From NCBI GenBank assembly GCA_050736615.1, contig JBOHWL010000056.1:1-25201 (forward strand): a DNA stretch of 25,201 nucleotides, in the 5' to 3' direction. This DNA is from JBOHWJ01 sp050736615. Its GTDB lineage: Bacteria; Desulfobacterota; Binatia; Binatales; Binataceae. The notes below the pieces were generated by a model that was not told where the DNA came from, did no database searches, and saw nothing but the letters and a program-made list of their open reading frames with translations. Position numbers and translations under genes: made by a program. Shown piece after piece: positions 6,081-13,976 of this stretch; the first letter of the stretch is position 1, and each line of letters opens with the position of its first letter.

Positions 6081-8162
6081 ATGGTACAGGCGGGGCATTA
6101 CGATTTTGTCGCGGCGCTGGCGCTGGTGCTATGCGCGGCCGCGGTGGCGGCGGTGATCTTCAAGCGCCTGCGTCAGCCGGTGGTGGTCGGCTATCTGCTG
6201 GCTGGCCTGGCGATTGGCCCGCACGAGCCGCTGCGCCTGATTACCAATGTCGCGACCTTGCACGGACTAGCCGACCTGGGCGTCATCCTGGTGATGTTTT
6301 CGCTGGGCCTGGAATTCAACTTCAAGCGGCTTGCGCGCGTCCTGCCAACGGCCGGAGTGGCGGCGTTGTTGGAAGTGAGTTTTGTCGCCTGGTGCGGCTA
6401 CATCGCTACGCAATGGCTGGGCTGGAGCGTGAGTGAGAGCGTCTTCAGTGCCGCCATCGTTGCGATTTCGAGCACCACGATCGTGGTCAAGGCTTTCGGC
6501 GAAGCGGGTATCAAAGCGCGCTTCGCGGAGTTGGTCTTCGGCATTCTGGTGGTCGAGGACGTGGTCGCGATCGTGCTTCTGGCGACCTTGGCGACACCGT
6601 TGGGAACTGGCCCGAGCGCGTTCGCGATTGGCCGCACGCTCGAGCGCCTGGCCGCTTTCCTGGCCTTGCTGTTGGTGGCGGGGATGTTTGTGATCCCGCG
6701 CCTCATCCGCATGATCGTGCGGATTCGTCATGACGAAACCCTGCTCATCGCGAGCGTCGGGCTATGCTTTGCCATCGCGATGGTGGCGCGAGACCTTGGT
6801 TTTTCGGCGGCCCTGGGCGCGTTTGCCGCGGGCATTCTGGTCTCGGAATCGGGCGAGGGCCATCAGGTCGAGCATCTGATCGCCAGCGTACGCGACGTTT
6901 TTGCCGCGATCTTTTTCGTCGCGGTCGGCATGATGATCGATCCGGTTCAAATCGTTCATCATTGGTACGCGGTCGCGCTGCTGGTGGTGGTGGTGATTGT
7001 CGGCAAATTTGCCGGTGTGGCGGGTGGTTCGTTTCTCATCAGCGGGTCCATCGACACGTCGGTACGAGCGGGGCTCAGCCTGGGGCAAATTGGCGAGGTC
7101 TCGTTCATCATCGCCGCGTCCGGGGTGGCCAACGGCGAGATTCGCAGTTTTCTCTACACCGTCGCGATCGCGGTCTGCGGCATCACAACTTTGATTACGC
7201 CGCTGACCATCCGGATGTCGCCGGCCGTGGCGGCCGCCTGTGATCGCTATCTGCCGCGCCCACTGCAAATGTTTGCGGATTTTTATGGCGCCTGGCTCGA
7301 ACGCATGCGCGGCGGCAATCCGGCCACCGCGCGCTCGCCGATAATGTGCCGGATCGGCTGGATCGTGCTCGATGCGGTGCTGCTCGCCGCTATCGTGATC
7401 GGCGCCTCGGTCGAATTACCGGGTTTGATCGAACGAATGCGGCGGTTTGCGGTGTCGCCTTACTTCGTTGCACGATGGATCGTCATCGCCGCCACCGTGC
7501 TCCTGGCCCTGCCGTTTTTCCTGGGCATTATCCGCAGCGCCCATCGCCTGGCCGAGATGCTGGCGCGGCATGCGTTGCCGCCACCGCCTGACCATGGGCT
7601 CGATTTAGGGATCGCGCCGCGACGGCTGCTGATTGCCGCGGTTCAGCTCGCGATCGTGGTGCTGGTGGGATTGCCCTTGCTGCTGATCACCGAACCGTTT
7701 CTGCCGGATCTGCCGGATTTCGCCGTAATGGCCGGACCCGCGCTGATCATGGGCATGATTTTCTGGCGCAGCGCGACGGGTTTCCTAGGCCACGTGAGCG
7801 CCGGGACGGAAATGATCATCGAGGCGCTGACCGCGCAAAGCCGTGCGCATAGTCATCTTTCGCTGGCCGGAGTCGAGCAACTGTTTCCTGGGGTTGGCAA
7901 GCTGGTCCCGGTGAAGCTCGAGCCCGACAGCGTCGCGGTGGGCGCGACCCTGGCCGGTTTGAATCTGCGCGTGGCGACGGGCGCCACCGTTTTGGCGATT
8001 TTGCGTGACGGCACCAATACCGTCGCGCCAGCCGCCCAGGAACAACTTCGTTCAGGCGACCTGATTGCGTTGGCCGGATCCGACGCGGCCGTGAGAGCCG
8101 CCGCCGCGATGCTCACGCGCACCACTCCAGAGGCCGCGGTGCAACGCTTCGCAGGTGACTGA
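6081..8162 (+). CDS. KefB/CPA2-type monovalent cation:proton antiporter with RCK-C domain
   Basis: A 693-aa inner-membrane protein. Residues about 1-380 form the Na+/H+ exchanger domain: VVVGYLLAGLAIGPHEP, LGVILVMFSLGLEFNFKRL, then AIVAISSTTIVVKAF, VFGILVVEDVVAIVLL and ALGAFAAGILVSES, all hallmarks of CPA2 transporters (KefB/KefC/YbaL type). About 420-560 adds further membrane helices, and about 605-685 is a TrkA-C (RCK-C) ligand-binding domain (VGATLAGLNLRVATGATVLA, LRSGDLIALAGSDAAV). No TrkA-N nucleotide domain is seen, unlike KefC, so gating by NAD or glutathione adducts is not supported. Probable function: K+ or Na+ efflux coupled to proton uptake. A TATAGT box at 6067-6072 lies only 8 bases before the ATG and no Shine-Dalgarno is evident, so the mRNA could be nearly leaderless. 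Transcribed away from the SDR operon. Confidence 0.93.
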   Translation: MVQAGHYDFVAALALVLCAAAVAAVIFKRLRQPVVVGYLLAGLAIGPHEPLRLITNVATLHGLADLGVILVMFSLGLEFNFKRLARVLPTAGVAALLEVSFVAWCGYIATQWLGWSVSESVFSAAIVAISSTTIVVKAFGEAGIKARFAELVFGILVVEDVVAIVLLATLATPLGTGPSAFAIGRTLERLAAFLALLLVAGMFVIPRLIRMIVRIRHDETLLIASVGLCFAIAMVARDLGFSAALGAFAAGILVSESGEGHQVEHLIASVRDVFAAIFFVAVGMMIDPVQIVHHWYAVALLVVVVIVGKFAGVAGGSFLISGSIDTSVRAGLSLGQIGEVSFIIAASGVANGEIRSFLYTVAIAVCGITTLITPLTIRMSPAVAAACDRYLPRPLQMFADFYGAWLERMRGGNPATARSPIMCRIGWIVLDAVLLAAIVIGASVELPGLIERMRRFAVSPYFVARWIVIAATVLLALPFFLGIIRSAHRLAEMLARHALPPPPDHGLDLGIAPRRLLIAAVQLAIVVLVGLPLLLITEPFLPDLPDFAVMAGPALIMGMIFWRSATGFLGHVSAGTEMIIEALTAQSRAHSHLSLAGVEQLFPGVGKLVPVKLEPDSVAVGATLAGLNLRVATGATVLAILRDGTNTVAPAAQEQLRSGDLIALAGSDAAVRAAAAMLTRTTPEAAVQRFAGD

Positions 8163-8333
8163 TCTAAAGAAGCCATGCTCGTCACCAGCGATAATTTTAT
8201 AACTCCACACGCGGGACGATCATCGCGCGTTTAACCGCATTTTGCCGTACTCGCCGTGAATTCAATGCGGATTTTAGCGCGGCAGCCATTCTGGCAGTTG
8301 TAATAGAATAAGTTATGACTTATTTTTGGGACA
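8163..8333 (+). promoter_or_regulatory. toxin-antitoxin promoter region with 18-bp palindrome
   Basis: The perfect palindrome AATAAGT-TATG-ACTTATT lies at 8307-8324 and ends 9 bases before the toxin GTG start. It overlaps a TAGAAT box (8304-8309) resembling a -10 element. Antitoxins of this type usually repress their own operon, so this is the natural operator candidate. The rest of the stretch shows nothing else definite. Confidence 0.5.
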
Positions 8334-8669
8334 GTGCTCGACTGGATTGTTGATGAATACAAGACCACCGGAGGCCAGTCGCACTTCGGTGAGTTCGTCG
8401 CCGGTCTGGTTGATGCGAAGGACGTTAAGGATGCTGCCGTCCTAATCGGGGCGCTACGCGCGCTGGGCAACCAGCTACGTGAGCCGCGTTCGAAATCATT
8501 GGGCGATGGGCTGTTTGAGCTCCGTGGAACCAGGGTGCGGATTTATTATGGATTCTTGCCCGGACGCCGCGCGGTGCTGGTGGGCGGCTATGTAAAAAAG
8601 CGTACCGATACACCTGCCAACGTACTCAGGGTTATGCATACGAGGTTGAAGGAGGCCCAAGATGAGTAG
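8334..8669 (+). CDS. higB: RelE/HigB-like toxin (phage Gp49-like family)
   Basis: A 111-aa protein of the Gp49/HigB branch of the RelE toxin superfamily, which cuts mRNA at the ribosome. Visible are the segment LRALGNQLREPRSKSLGDGL, the core FELRGTRVRIYYGFLPGRRAVLVGGYVKK, and TPANVLRVMHTRLKE; together they give the family order 'helix, P..K.L..GL.ELR..R..Y, GxxKK..TP'. The frame is closed by a stop at 8316-8318 and GTG 8334 is the only plausible start. The gene overlaps the antitoxin start by 8 bases. Toxin before antitoxin is the usual HigBA order. I infer activity from family only; the basic residues typical of the active surface (R, K in the C-terminal half) are kept. Confidence 0.85.
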   Translation: MLDWIVDEYKTTGGQSHFGEFVAGLVDAKDVKDAAVLIGALRALGNQLREPRSKSLGDGLFELRGTRVRIYYGFLPGRRAVLVGGYVKKRTDTPANVLRVMHTRLKEAQDE

Positions 8670-9030
8670 CAAACATCCAGGGCTGGAACTGCTCGAAAGA
8701 AAAGTCGATGAAATCGGGCTTCGCGGTGAAGTCGAGGAGGAATTGGCGCAAATTCTAATCGAACATAAGATTGCGCACCTGCGCAAAAGTCGCGGTCTCA
8801 CTCAGGCGGCGCTTGCCCAATTGTCGGGCGTAAGCCAGCCGATGATCGCCCAGATGGAATCCGGCAAGCTGAACAATCTGACCTTGAAGACGCTCGCCAG
8901 AACGGCGCGGGTGCTGGGAGCCAGTCTCAAGATCGATCTTGTTCCGAGCTCGACACCGCACAAGCGAAGCCGCGTCCGCTTGAGGCGCCGCTCCAGCTCA
9001 GCGGAGCGGTGGAAAGTCTCGGGACAATAG
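8662..9030 (+). CDS. higA: HigA-type antitoxin, XRE-family HTH protein
   Basis: A 122-aa partner of the upstream toxin. An N-terminal helical part (about 1-35) precedes a Cro/C1-type helix-turn-helix at about 37-75: IAHLRKSRGLTQAALAQLSG then VSQPMIAQMESGKLNNLTLK. The C-terminal tail is rich in Arg and Ser (KRSRVRLRRRSSS) and may be partly extra sequence. ATG 8662 is supported by GGAGG at 8650-8654 and by the 8-base overlap with the toxin stop. Expected role: neutralise the toxin and repress the operon, probably at the palindrome at 8307-8324. Confidence 0.88.
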   Translation: MSSKHPGLELLERKVDEIGLRGEVEEELAQILIEHKIAHLRKSRGLTQAALAQLSGVSQPMIAQMESGKLNNLTLKTLARTARVLGASLKIDLVPSSTPHKRSRVRLRRRSSSAERWKVSGQ

Positions 9031-9050
9031 GGAAGACATATGCGACGCCC

Positions 9051-9320
9051 CTAGAGCGTGGCGGCGACGATCACGATCAGCGACAACATCCACGGCACCA
9101 TCACCAGCACCATCATCGGCTTGCCCACGAAGACGTTTTCGCCCACGGTGAGATAGACTACCTTGCCGCCTTTGGCATAGGCCAAAATCCTGCCTTCGTC
9201 GGGCTGGGGCTCGGACGGGCGATGGGCCAGATAATGCTTGGAGAGCCGGTTGCCCAAGACCCACATGGCGCATGCGATCACCAGCAATACGTAGGAGATG
9301 ATCGCGAGAGCGTGATGCAT
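9051..9320 (-). CDS. small membrane protein, hypothetical
   Basis: I do not recognise this 89-aa protein. It has one membrane segment near the N-terminus (LAIISYVLLVIACAMWVLG, about 5-23) and one at the very C-terminus (PMMVLVMVPWMLSLIVIV), joined by a polar loop that holds GENVFVGKP. ATG 9320 is chosen because it places the first helix right after the start; a longer version from TTG 9356 (101 aa) is possible, and neither start has a clear Shine-Dalgarno. It follows the 33-aa membrane peptide and Amt on the same strand, so it may be co-transcribed with them. Function unknown. Confidence 0.55.
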   Translation of the reverse strand: MHHALAIISYVLLVIACAMWVLGNRLSKHYLAHRPSEPQPDEGRILAYAKGGKVVYLTVGENVFVGKPMMVLVMVPWMLSLIVIVAATL

Positions 9321-9414
9321 GGCGGTGAATTTAGCGGCGGCTTCGGCCTCGCGCAACGGTCAATCCACGCAGAGACGCGGGAAGGACGACTCGCGCTACC
9401 ACCGCGCCGGTCAG

Positions 9415-9516
9415 CTATTTCTTCTCGCGAATGGCATAGGCGAAGCCGATCATGATCAGTGCCACGACGACCAGCACGCCGATAACAATTACAATGTACT
9501 CACCAACCGGTTGCAT
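9415..9516 (-). CDS. 33-aa single-pass membrane peptide
   Basis: A short frame from ATG 9516 to TAG 9415-9417. The predicted product starts MQPVGEY, has one continuous hydrophobic helix of about 21 residues (IVIVIGVLVVVALIMIG then FAYA), and ends with the positive anchor IREKK. This clean 'short polar end, helix, Arg/Lys end' layout is unlikely by chance in GC-rich DNA. The peptide sits between amt (133 bases upstream) and the 89-aa membrane protein, same strand. No good Shine-Dalgarno is visible. It is not CydX-, KdpF- or CcmD-like by residue pattern. It may assist a membrane complex; function unknown. Confidence 0.5.
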   Translation of the reverse strand: MQPVGEYIVIVIGVLVVVALIMIGFAYAIREKK

Positions 9517-9649
9517 TGATTGAGAAACCCGCAGGCCCTCCGAAGGGTCGAATTCGCCGCCGCCCCGATCACCATCCCGCCCGGCGACGACCAGGCATGC
9601 GGATCGCAGCCGAAGCTAACAAATTCTAGCGCATTCGCCCGCGTAAATC

Positions 9650-10990
9650 TCAGGCTTCCAGCGCGTACGCCCGTTCATCATGCTGGCTCAGGTCCAGCCC
9701 GATCACTTCCGCTTCGCCATCGACGCGCAGACCAATGGTGGCGTCAACCAGTTTGAGCAGAATTATGCTGCCGACGAAGGCGAACCCGATGCTGGCGCCG
9801 ACCGCGATGAACTGGATCAAAAGCTGACGCGGATTGCCAAAGAGCAGGCCGTTGGCGCCGCTGGCGTTGACCGCGACGTCGGCGAAAATGCCGGTTGCCA
9901 GCGCGCCCCAGATGCCGCCCACGCCATGCACTCCGACCACGTCGAGCGCGTCGTCATAACCGAAGTGTGATTTCATGCGCACCGCGAAATGGCATAGCGC
10001 GCCCGCTACCGCGCCAATAACCAATGCTGACATCGGCCCGACGAAACCCGAGCCTGGGGTGATCGCGACTAGGCCGGCCACCGCGCCGCTGGCCGCGCCC
10101 AGCACGGTCGGCTTGCCCACCATCCACCATTCCGCGATTACCCACGATAGGGCCGCCGCCGAGGCGCCCAGATGAGTCGCGACGAAGGCCGAGACCGCCA
10201 GCCCGTCGGCGGACAGAGCGCTGCCGGCGTTGAATCCGAACCATCCCACCCACAGCAGTCCGGCCCCGGTCAGCGTGAGGGTCAGATTATGCGGCAACAT
10301 CGGCTCGCGCGGATAGCCGCGACGCCTTCCGATCACCATTACCGCGGCCAGCGCGGATATCCCGGAAGAAATATGGACGACCGTGCCGCCGGCGAAATCG
10401 AGCGCTCCCATCTGGTGAATCCAGCCGTCGAGACCCCAAACCCAATGAGCCAGCGGGTCATAGATGGCGGTGGTCCATAACAGGCTGAAGACCAGGAAGC
10501 CGGGGAACGAAATGCGCTCGGCGAAGGCGCCCGTGATCAGCGCTGGCGTGATAATCGCGAACATGCACTGAAAGATCATGTAGGCCTGATGCGGCACAGT
10601 CGGCGCGTAGCCGGGATAGGGCAGCGTCGCGCTGACGCCATTGAGCGCCACCCAATGCAGTCCGCCAATCAAACCCGCATGTCCGGGTGAAAACGCGAGA
10701 CTATAGCCAAACAGGACCCATTGCACCGAGACCATCGCGGCCAGGATAAAACTCTGCATCAGGGTGGCGAGCACGTTTTTGCGCCGCACCATCCCGCCGT
10801 AAAAGAGCGCCAGCCCGGGTGCCGTCATAAGCAGCACCAATGCTGAAGAAATAAGCACCCATGCGGTATCGCCCGCACTGACGCGAGCGGCGGAGGTTGC
10901 GGCGTGTGCCGGCGCGGCCGCACCAAATATCGCGGCCACAGTCAAAATCGCCAGAGAAATAAGCCAAACTTCGCGTCCCGATCGTCTCAT
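9650..10990 (-). CDS. amt: ammonium transporter Amt
   Basis: A 446-aa inner-membrane channel for ammonium/ammonia. ATG 10990 is preceded by AGGTGAAG and starts a signal peptide (MRRSGREVWLISLAILTVAA, cleavage near AHA), as is usual for Amt proteins. The family signature is seen in MTAPGLALFYGGMVRRKNVL and DFAGGTVVHISSGISALAAV (first pore histidine). NAGSALSADGLAVSAF and YDDALDVVGVHGVGGIWGAL follow (second pore histidine), with GFNAGS between. About eleven helices are expected after cleavage. No GlnK gene is adjacent, which is unusual since amt and glnK are often paired. The C-terminal tail (GLDLSQHDERAYA) matches the family's conserved cytoplasmic GxDxSxHGExAY motif, with D in place of G, so PII control remains possible with a GlnK encoded elsewhere. 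Confidence 0.97.
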   Translation of the reverse strand: MRRSGREVWLISLAILTVAAIFGAAAPAHAATSAARVSAGDTAWVLISSALVLLMTAPGLALFYGGMVRRKNVLATLMQSFILAAMVSVQWVLFGYSLAFSPGHAGLIGGLHWVALNGVSATLPYPGYAPTVPHQAYMIFQCMFAIITPALITGAFAERISFPGFLVFSLLWTTAIYDPLAHWVWGLDGWIHQMGALDFAGGTVVHISSGISALAAVMVIGRRRGYPREPMLPHNLTLTLTGAGLLWVGWFGFNAGSALSADGLAVSAFVATHLGASAAALSWVIAEWWMVGKPTVLGAASGAVAGLVAITPGSGFVGPMSALVIGAVAGALCHFAVRMKSHFGYDDALDVVGVHGVGGIWGALATGIFADVAVNASGANGLLFGNPRQLLIQFIAVGASIGFAFVGSIILLKLVDATIGLRVDGEAEVIGLDLSQHDERAYALEA

Positions 10991-11402
10991 CTTCACCTGG
11001 AAACACCTCACCGTCACGCCGAAACTCATCCGAATCAGTCCGAGCCACCGCGCACGTCGCCAGCCGATTCGTCGTTTCGATTGACATAAAGCGCATCGGC
11101 GCGGTCTTAAACTGCTGTTTCAATGGGCATTCGCGGCAAAATCTTGGTCAAACCCGCAAGAATCGCGCCTTTCATCCGTTCGCAGCGTTACCGGTTATAG
11201 AGCCGTTTTTTGATTCAATCGCTGATCAATTGAAGAGGAATCCATCTAACCAAGCCTAAACGCCTGATTCAACTATAAGACTTGTCATTCCACTTGTTTA
11301 CCGGTAGAAAGTGGCCTACCAACTTAACGCGATGTGATCGCTGTGAACACTAGCTGGTTGCGCATATCCGCCGCTCTGAGACGATCCGGAGGACGTTCCT
11401 TG
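10991..11402. promoter_or_regulatory. divergent control region between amt and the lipoprotein gene
   Basis: This roughly 410-base AT-richer gap separates two divergent genes. Two copies of TTACCGGT occur, at 11188-11195 and 11298-11305. The second lies inside a near-palindrome bounded by CCACTT (11290-11295) and AAGTGG (11309-11314). No sigma-54 GG-N10-GC site and no convincing -35/-10 pair was found by eye. A regulator-binding role is inference. Confidence 0.3.
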
Positions 11403-12440
11403 ATGGGCAAGTTCGCTTGGCTTTTGCTGATCGCGGCGGCGTTTACGCCGCTCCTGCTGGCCGGATGCGGCGGCGGCAATAATACGCCATCGTCAAGTTC
11501 CCGCACCGCCAGTTTCTCGTCGGGGGGGAATCTATCCCGAAGGCATCGGCGTCGATGCCAACAACGATGTCTGGGTAGCCAATCGCTATAGCAACAACGT
11601 CGTGGAACTGAGTAATCGCGGTGGCGTGATTGGCACCTTTCCGGTCGGCTTGCGCCCCCATGGCCTTAAAATCGACCGCTCACATGGCGACATTTGGGTG
11701 GAAAACACCGCTGGGGGCGGGCCCGGCGCACCCGCTTCTTGCCCCAACGCGACACATGGCACCGTCACCGAACTCACCGGCGTGGGCGTTGTGGTAGGCA
11801 CCTTTTGCACCGGCGGTGACGGCCCGCAGCATGCGGATTTCGCGCCCAAGGCGATGTCTGGGTGAGCAATCAGGGCAGCGGCACGATCGCGGAATTGTCC
11901 GCGGACGGCGGTCTGGAACGGATTCAGCCAGTGGGTGAAACCCCGCATGCGATCGTGCTCGACGCCAATGGCAATCCGTGGGTTGGCAACTATTACACTA
12001 ATACCGCCACGCAGTTTCAACTGGCGACCAATACCGTCGTGCCCTTCACGCTGAGTGGCACGGAGCCAGCCGGCAACGCCTTCGATGCGGCGGGCAACCT
12101 ATGGCAATCGGTTCAGAGCATCAATCAGGTGGCCAAGGTCAATCCCAGCCAGAGTCCCGTCGGTCCATTTCCCACCTTTGAGGTAGGTGTGGGCCCGCGC
12201 GGCGTGACGATCGACGCCGCCGGCAACGTATTCGTCGCCAATCAGCGCACCAACAAGGTGTACCAGCTCAATGCGTCCGGGGACCTGGTGAAAAAATTCA
12301 AGGTCGGCAGTTGCCCCGAGAATATGGCGATCGATGCGCACGGCAATCTGTGGGTCAGCAACGCGTGTAGCAACAGCGTCAGTAAGCTCCGCGGCGTCGC
12401 GACACCGTTTACTAATCGTGACGGCGACTCAAATGGCTGA
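11403..12440 (+). pseudogene. beta-propeller (NHL/Vgb-like) lipoprotein gene with two frameshifts
   Basis: Three consecutive frames together make one protein of about 345 aa. The start at ATG 11403, after GGAGG, gives a lipoprotein signal (FAWLLLIAAAFTPLLLAGC, lipobox LLAGC). Then come about six propeller repeats of the form 'G(I/V)xVDAxGxVWVAN': IYPEGIGVDANNDVWVANR, then GDVWVSNQGSG, HAIVLDANGNPWVGNYY, GVTIDAAGNVFVANQR and MAIDAHGNLWVSNACS. The first frame change is at a run of seven G (11522-11528), where one G fewer restores the frame. The second is near CCC at 11845-11847, where one C more restores it. Net length change is zero. Either the gene is decayed or the bases are sequencing errors in homopolymers. 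If intact, the product is an outer-membrane or periplasmic-face lipoprotein for protein or sugar binding; a streptogramin-lyase-like fold does not imply that enzyme activity. Confidence 0.75.
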
Positions 12441-12527
12441 GGCACGGCTAAGCACCGCGGAACTGGCGCATTGCCAGCCGAGCAAACGAATGACGGCTGG
12501 GAAAGTGTCGGGCGCCGTGCCAAGCTG

Positions 12528-13692
12528 ATGCGCATCCTTCACGTCACGCCGTATTTCGCGCCAGCCTATCGGCACGGCGCATTGGGTCAAGCGGTCTATC
12601 GCCAATGTATCGCGGTGGCGCGTGCGGGATGCGACGTTAAAGTCCTGACCACCAACGCCGACGGTCCGCGCGCGAAACTTGAGCTCAGCACCCGGCGTGA
12701 ATATGTCATCGCTGCCGGGCTGGCGGCGCGCTACTGCCGCCGACGGATGCGCCTTACCTTATCCAGCCAGATGATGGGGCTGTTGTTGACGCGGACACGC
12801 GCGGCTGACGTGGTGCATCTAACCAGCGTGCATTCATTCCCGGTTATCCCGGCGATGCTGGCGTGTCGTCTGTTTGGCAAGCCGCTGGTATGGTCGCCGC
12901 GCGGTGGCTTGAGGCGCGGCCGCTTCGGATTGCGCTCTGGTTGGAGCCGGATGTGCAAAATCATCGCTCCCGCTGGGGTCACGCTCCATTTCACCTCGGA
13001 ACCCGAGCGCGACGAGAGTATAGGGACCGCGCGGATGAAGGCCGTGATGATTCCAGACGGCGTGCAGCTTCCGCGAATTAGCCACAATCAAGGCGACGGC
13101 AGATTGCGGCTTGGCTATAGCGGCCACATGAAACCGGGCGCCGGGCTCGAAAACCTGTTTGCGGCCTGTCGCCAGTTGCACGAGGCGGGAGTGGCGCTTT
13201 CGTTGGTAATCGCCGGCGGCGGGCAGCCTCGTTACTTGGCGAAGCTCAAAGCCACAATCGCGAAAGCCGGCTTGGCCCCGATCGTAACGATGCGCGGTCA
13301 TCTGAGCGCCGCCGCCCGTATTAAAATGTTCGCCGAGATTGATTTATTGGTGGCGCCCGCGTCCGATAATTTCTCCTCCGTCAGCGAGGCGTTGGCCTGC
13401 GGAGTGCCGGTGATCGTGGGTAAAGGGACGCCGTGGAGCCGCGTCGAGGAAATCGGCTGTGGCTTGTGGGTGGAAAACGATCCCGCCCGTATCGCTGCCG
13501 CGATCGAACGTTATACGCCGGCAATCGCTGCCCGAAATGGGCCGCCGCGGGCGCCAATGGATCGGGGCGGAATTTAGCTGGGAGCATGCCGCCCGCGCGA
13601 TGTGTAATTGCTATGCGCAATTGCTCCACGGCCGTCCGGTTTTCGTGGATATGACGGAAAGCGCGATGCCCGAGAGCCGCGCGCGCCAGTGA
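12528..13692 (+). pseudogene. GT4-family glycosyltransferase with one frameshift near the 3' end
   Basis: A glycosyltransferase of the GT-B fold (family 4 type) that would add a sugar to a growing polysaccharide or lipid-linked glycan. ATG 12528 starts MRILHVTPYFAPAYRHGALG, the usual first strand and glycine loop. The acceptor half continues to VWSPRGGLRRGRFGL. The donor half has LRLGYSGHMKPGAGLENL, SLVIAGGGQP and VTMRGHLS, and FSSVSEALACGVPVIVGKG holds the E-x7-E-like motif region. After about 13520 the original frame becomes meaningless and stops at 13577. The +1 frame continues the expected C-terminus (QSLPEMGRRGRQWIGAEFSW) to TGA 13690-13692. One extra base around CCGG 13518-13521 explains it; corrected length is about 387 aa. 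Alternatively it is a genuinely shortened 349-aa protein, which is less likely. Confidence 0.75.
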
Positions 13693-13712
13693 ACCCCTGC
13701 ACAAGCCTCGCT

Positions 13713-13770
13713 TGTCATTTCGAGCGCATTAGCGCAGCCGCAGGCGAAGCGAGCCACTCTCGGAATGACA
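13713..13770 (+). repeat. dispersed intergenic repeat, 58-bp inverted-repeat element
   Basis: Bounded by TGTCATTTCGAG (13713-13724) and CTCGGAATGACA (13759-13770), a 12-bp inverted pair with one mismatch. The inside (GCGCAGCCGCAGGCGAAG) matches the copy at 21423 almost base for base. It lies between the GT4 gene and the CoA-transferase gene. The remaining bases to 13976 show only the ribosome-binding site of the next gene. Confidence 0.75.
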
Positions 13771-13976
13771 GACTAAGACTTGCGCGGAGGTTCCCTAGCA
13801 AACAGCCGCTTACTCCCTTCCAGACGCCGGTTATCGCAAACGAGAGATACGACGTTAGCCCACGCGGCGATGCTTGCGAACCCAGTCGCCGCTTCACCAA
13901 CTCCACAAGCGCCGGCGCGGTGTGATACACCTCGCGGTGGAATCCAAGACCGCGCGATGTTCTTACGGAGGATGCG

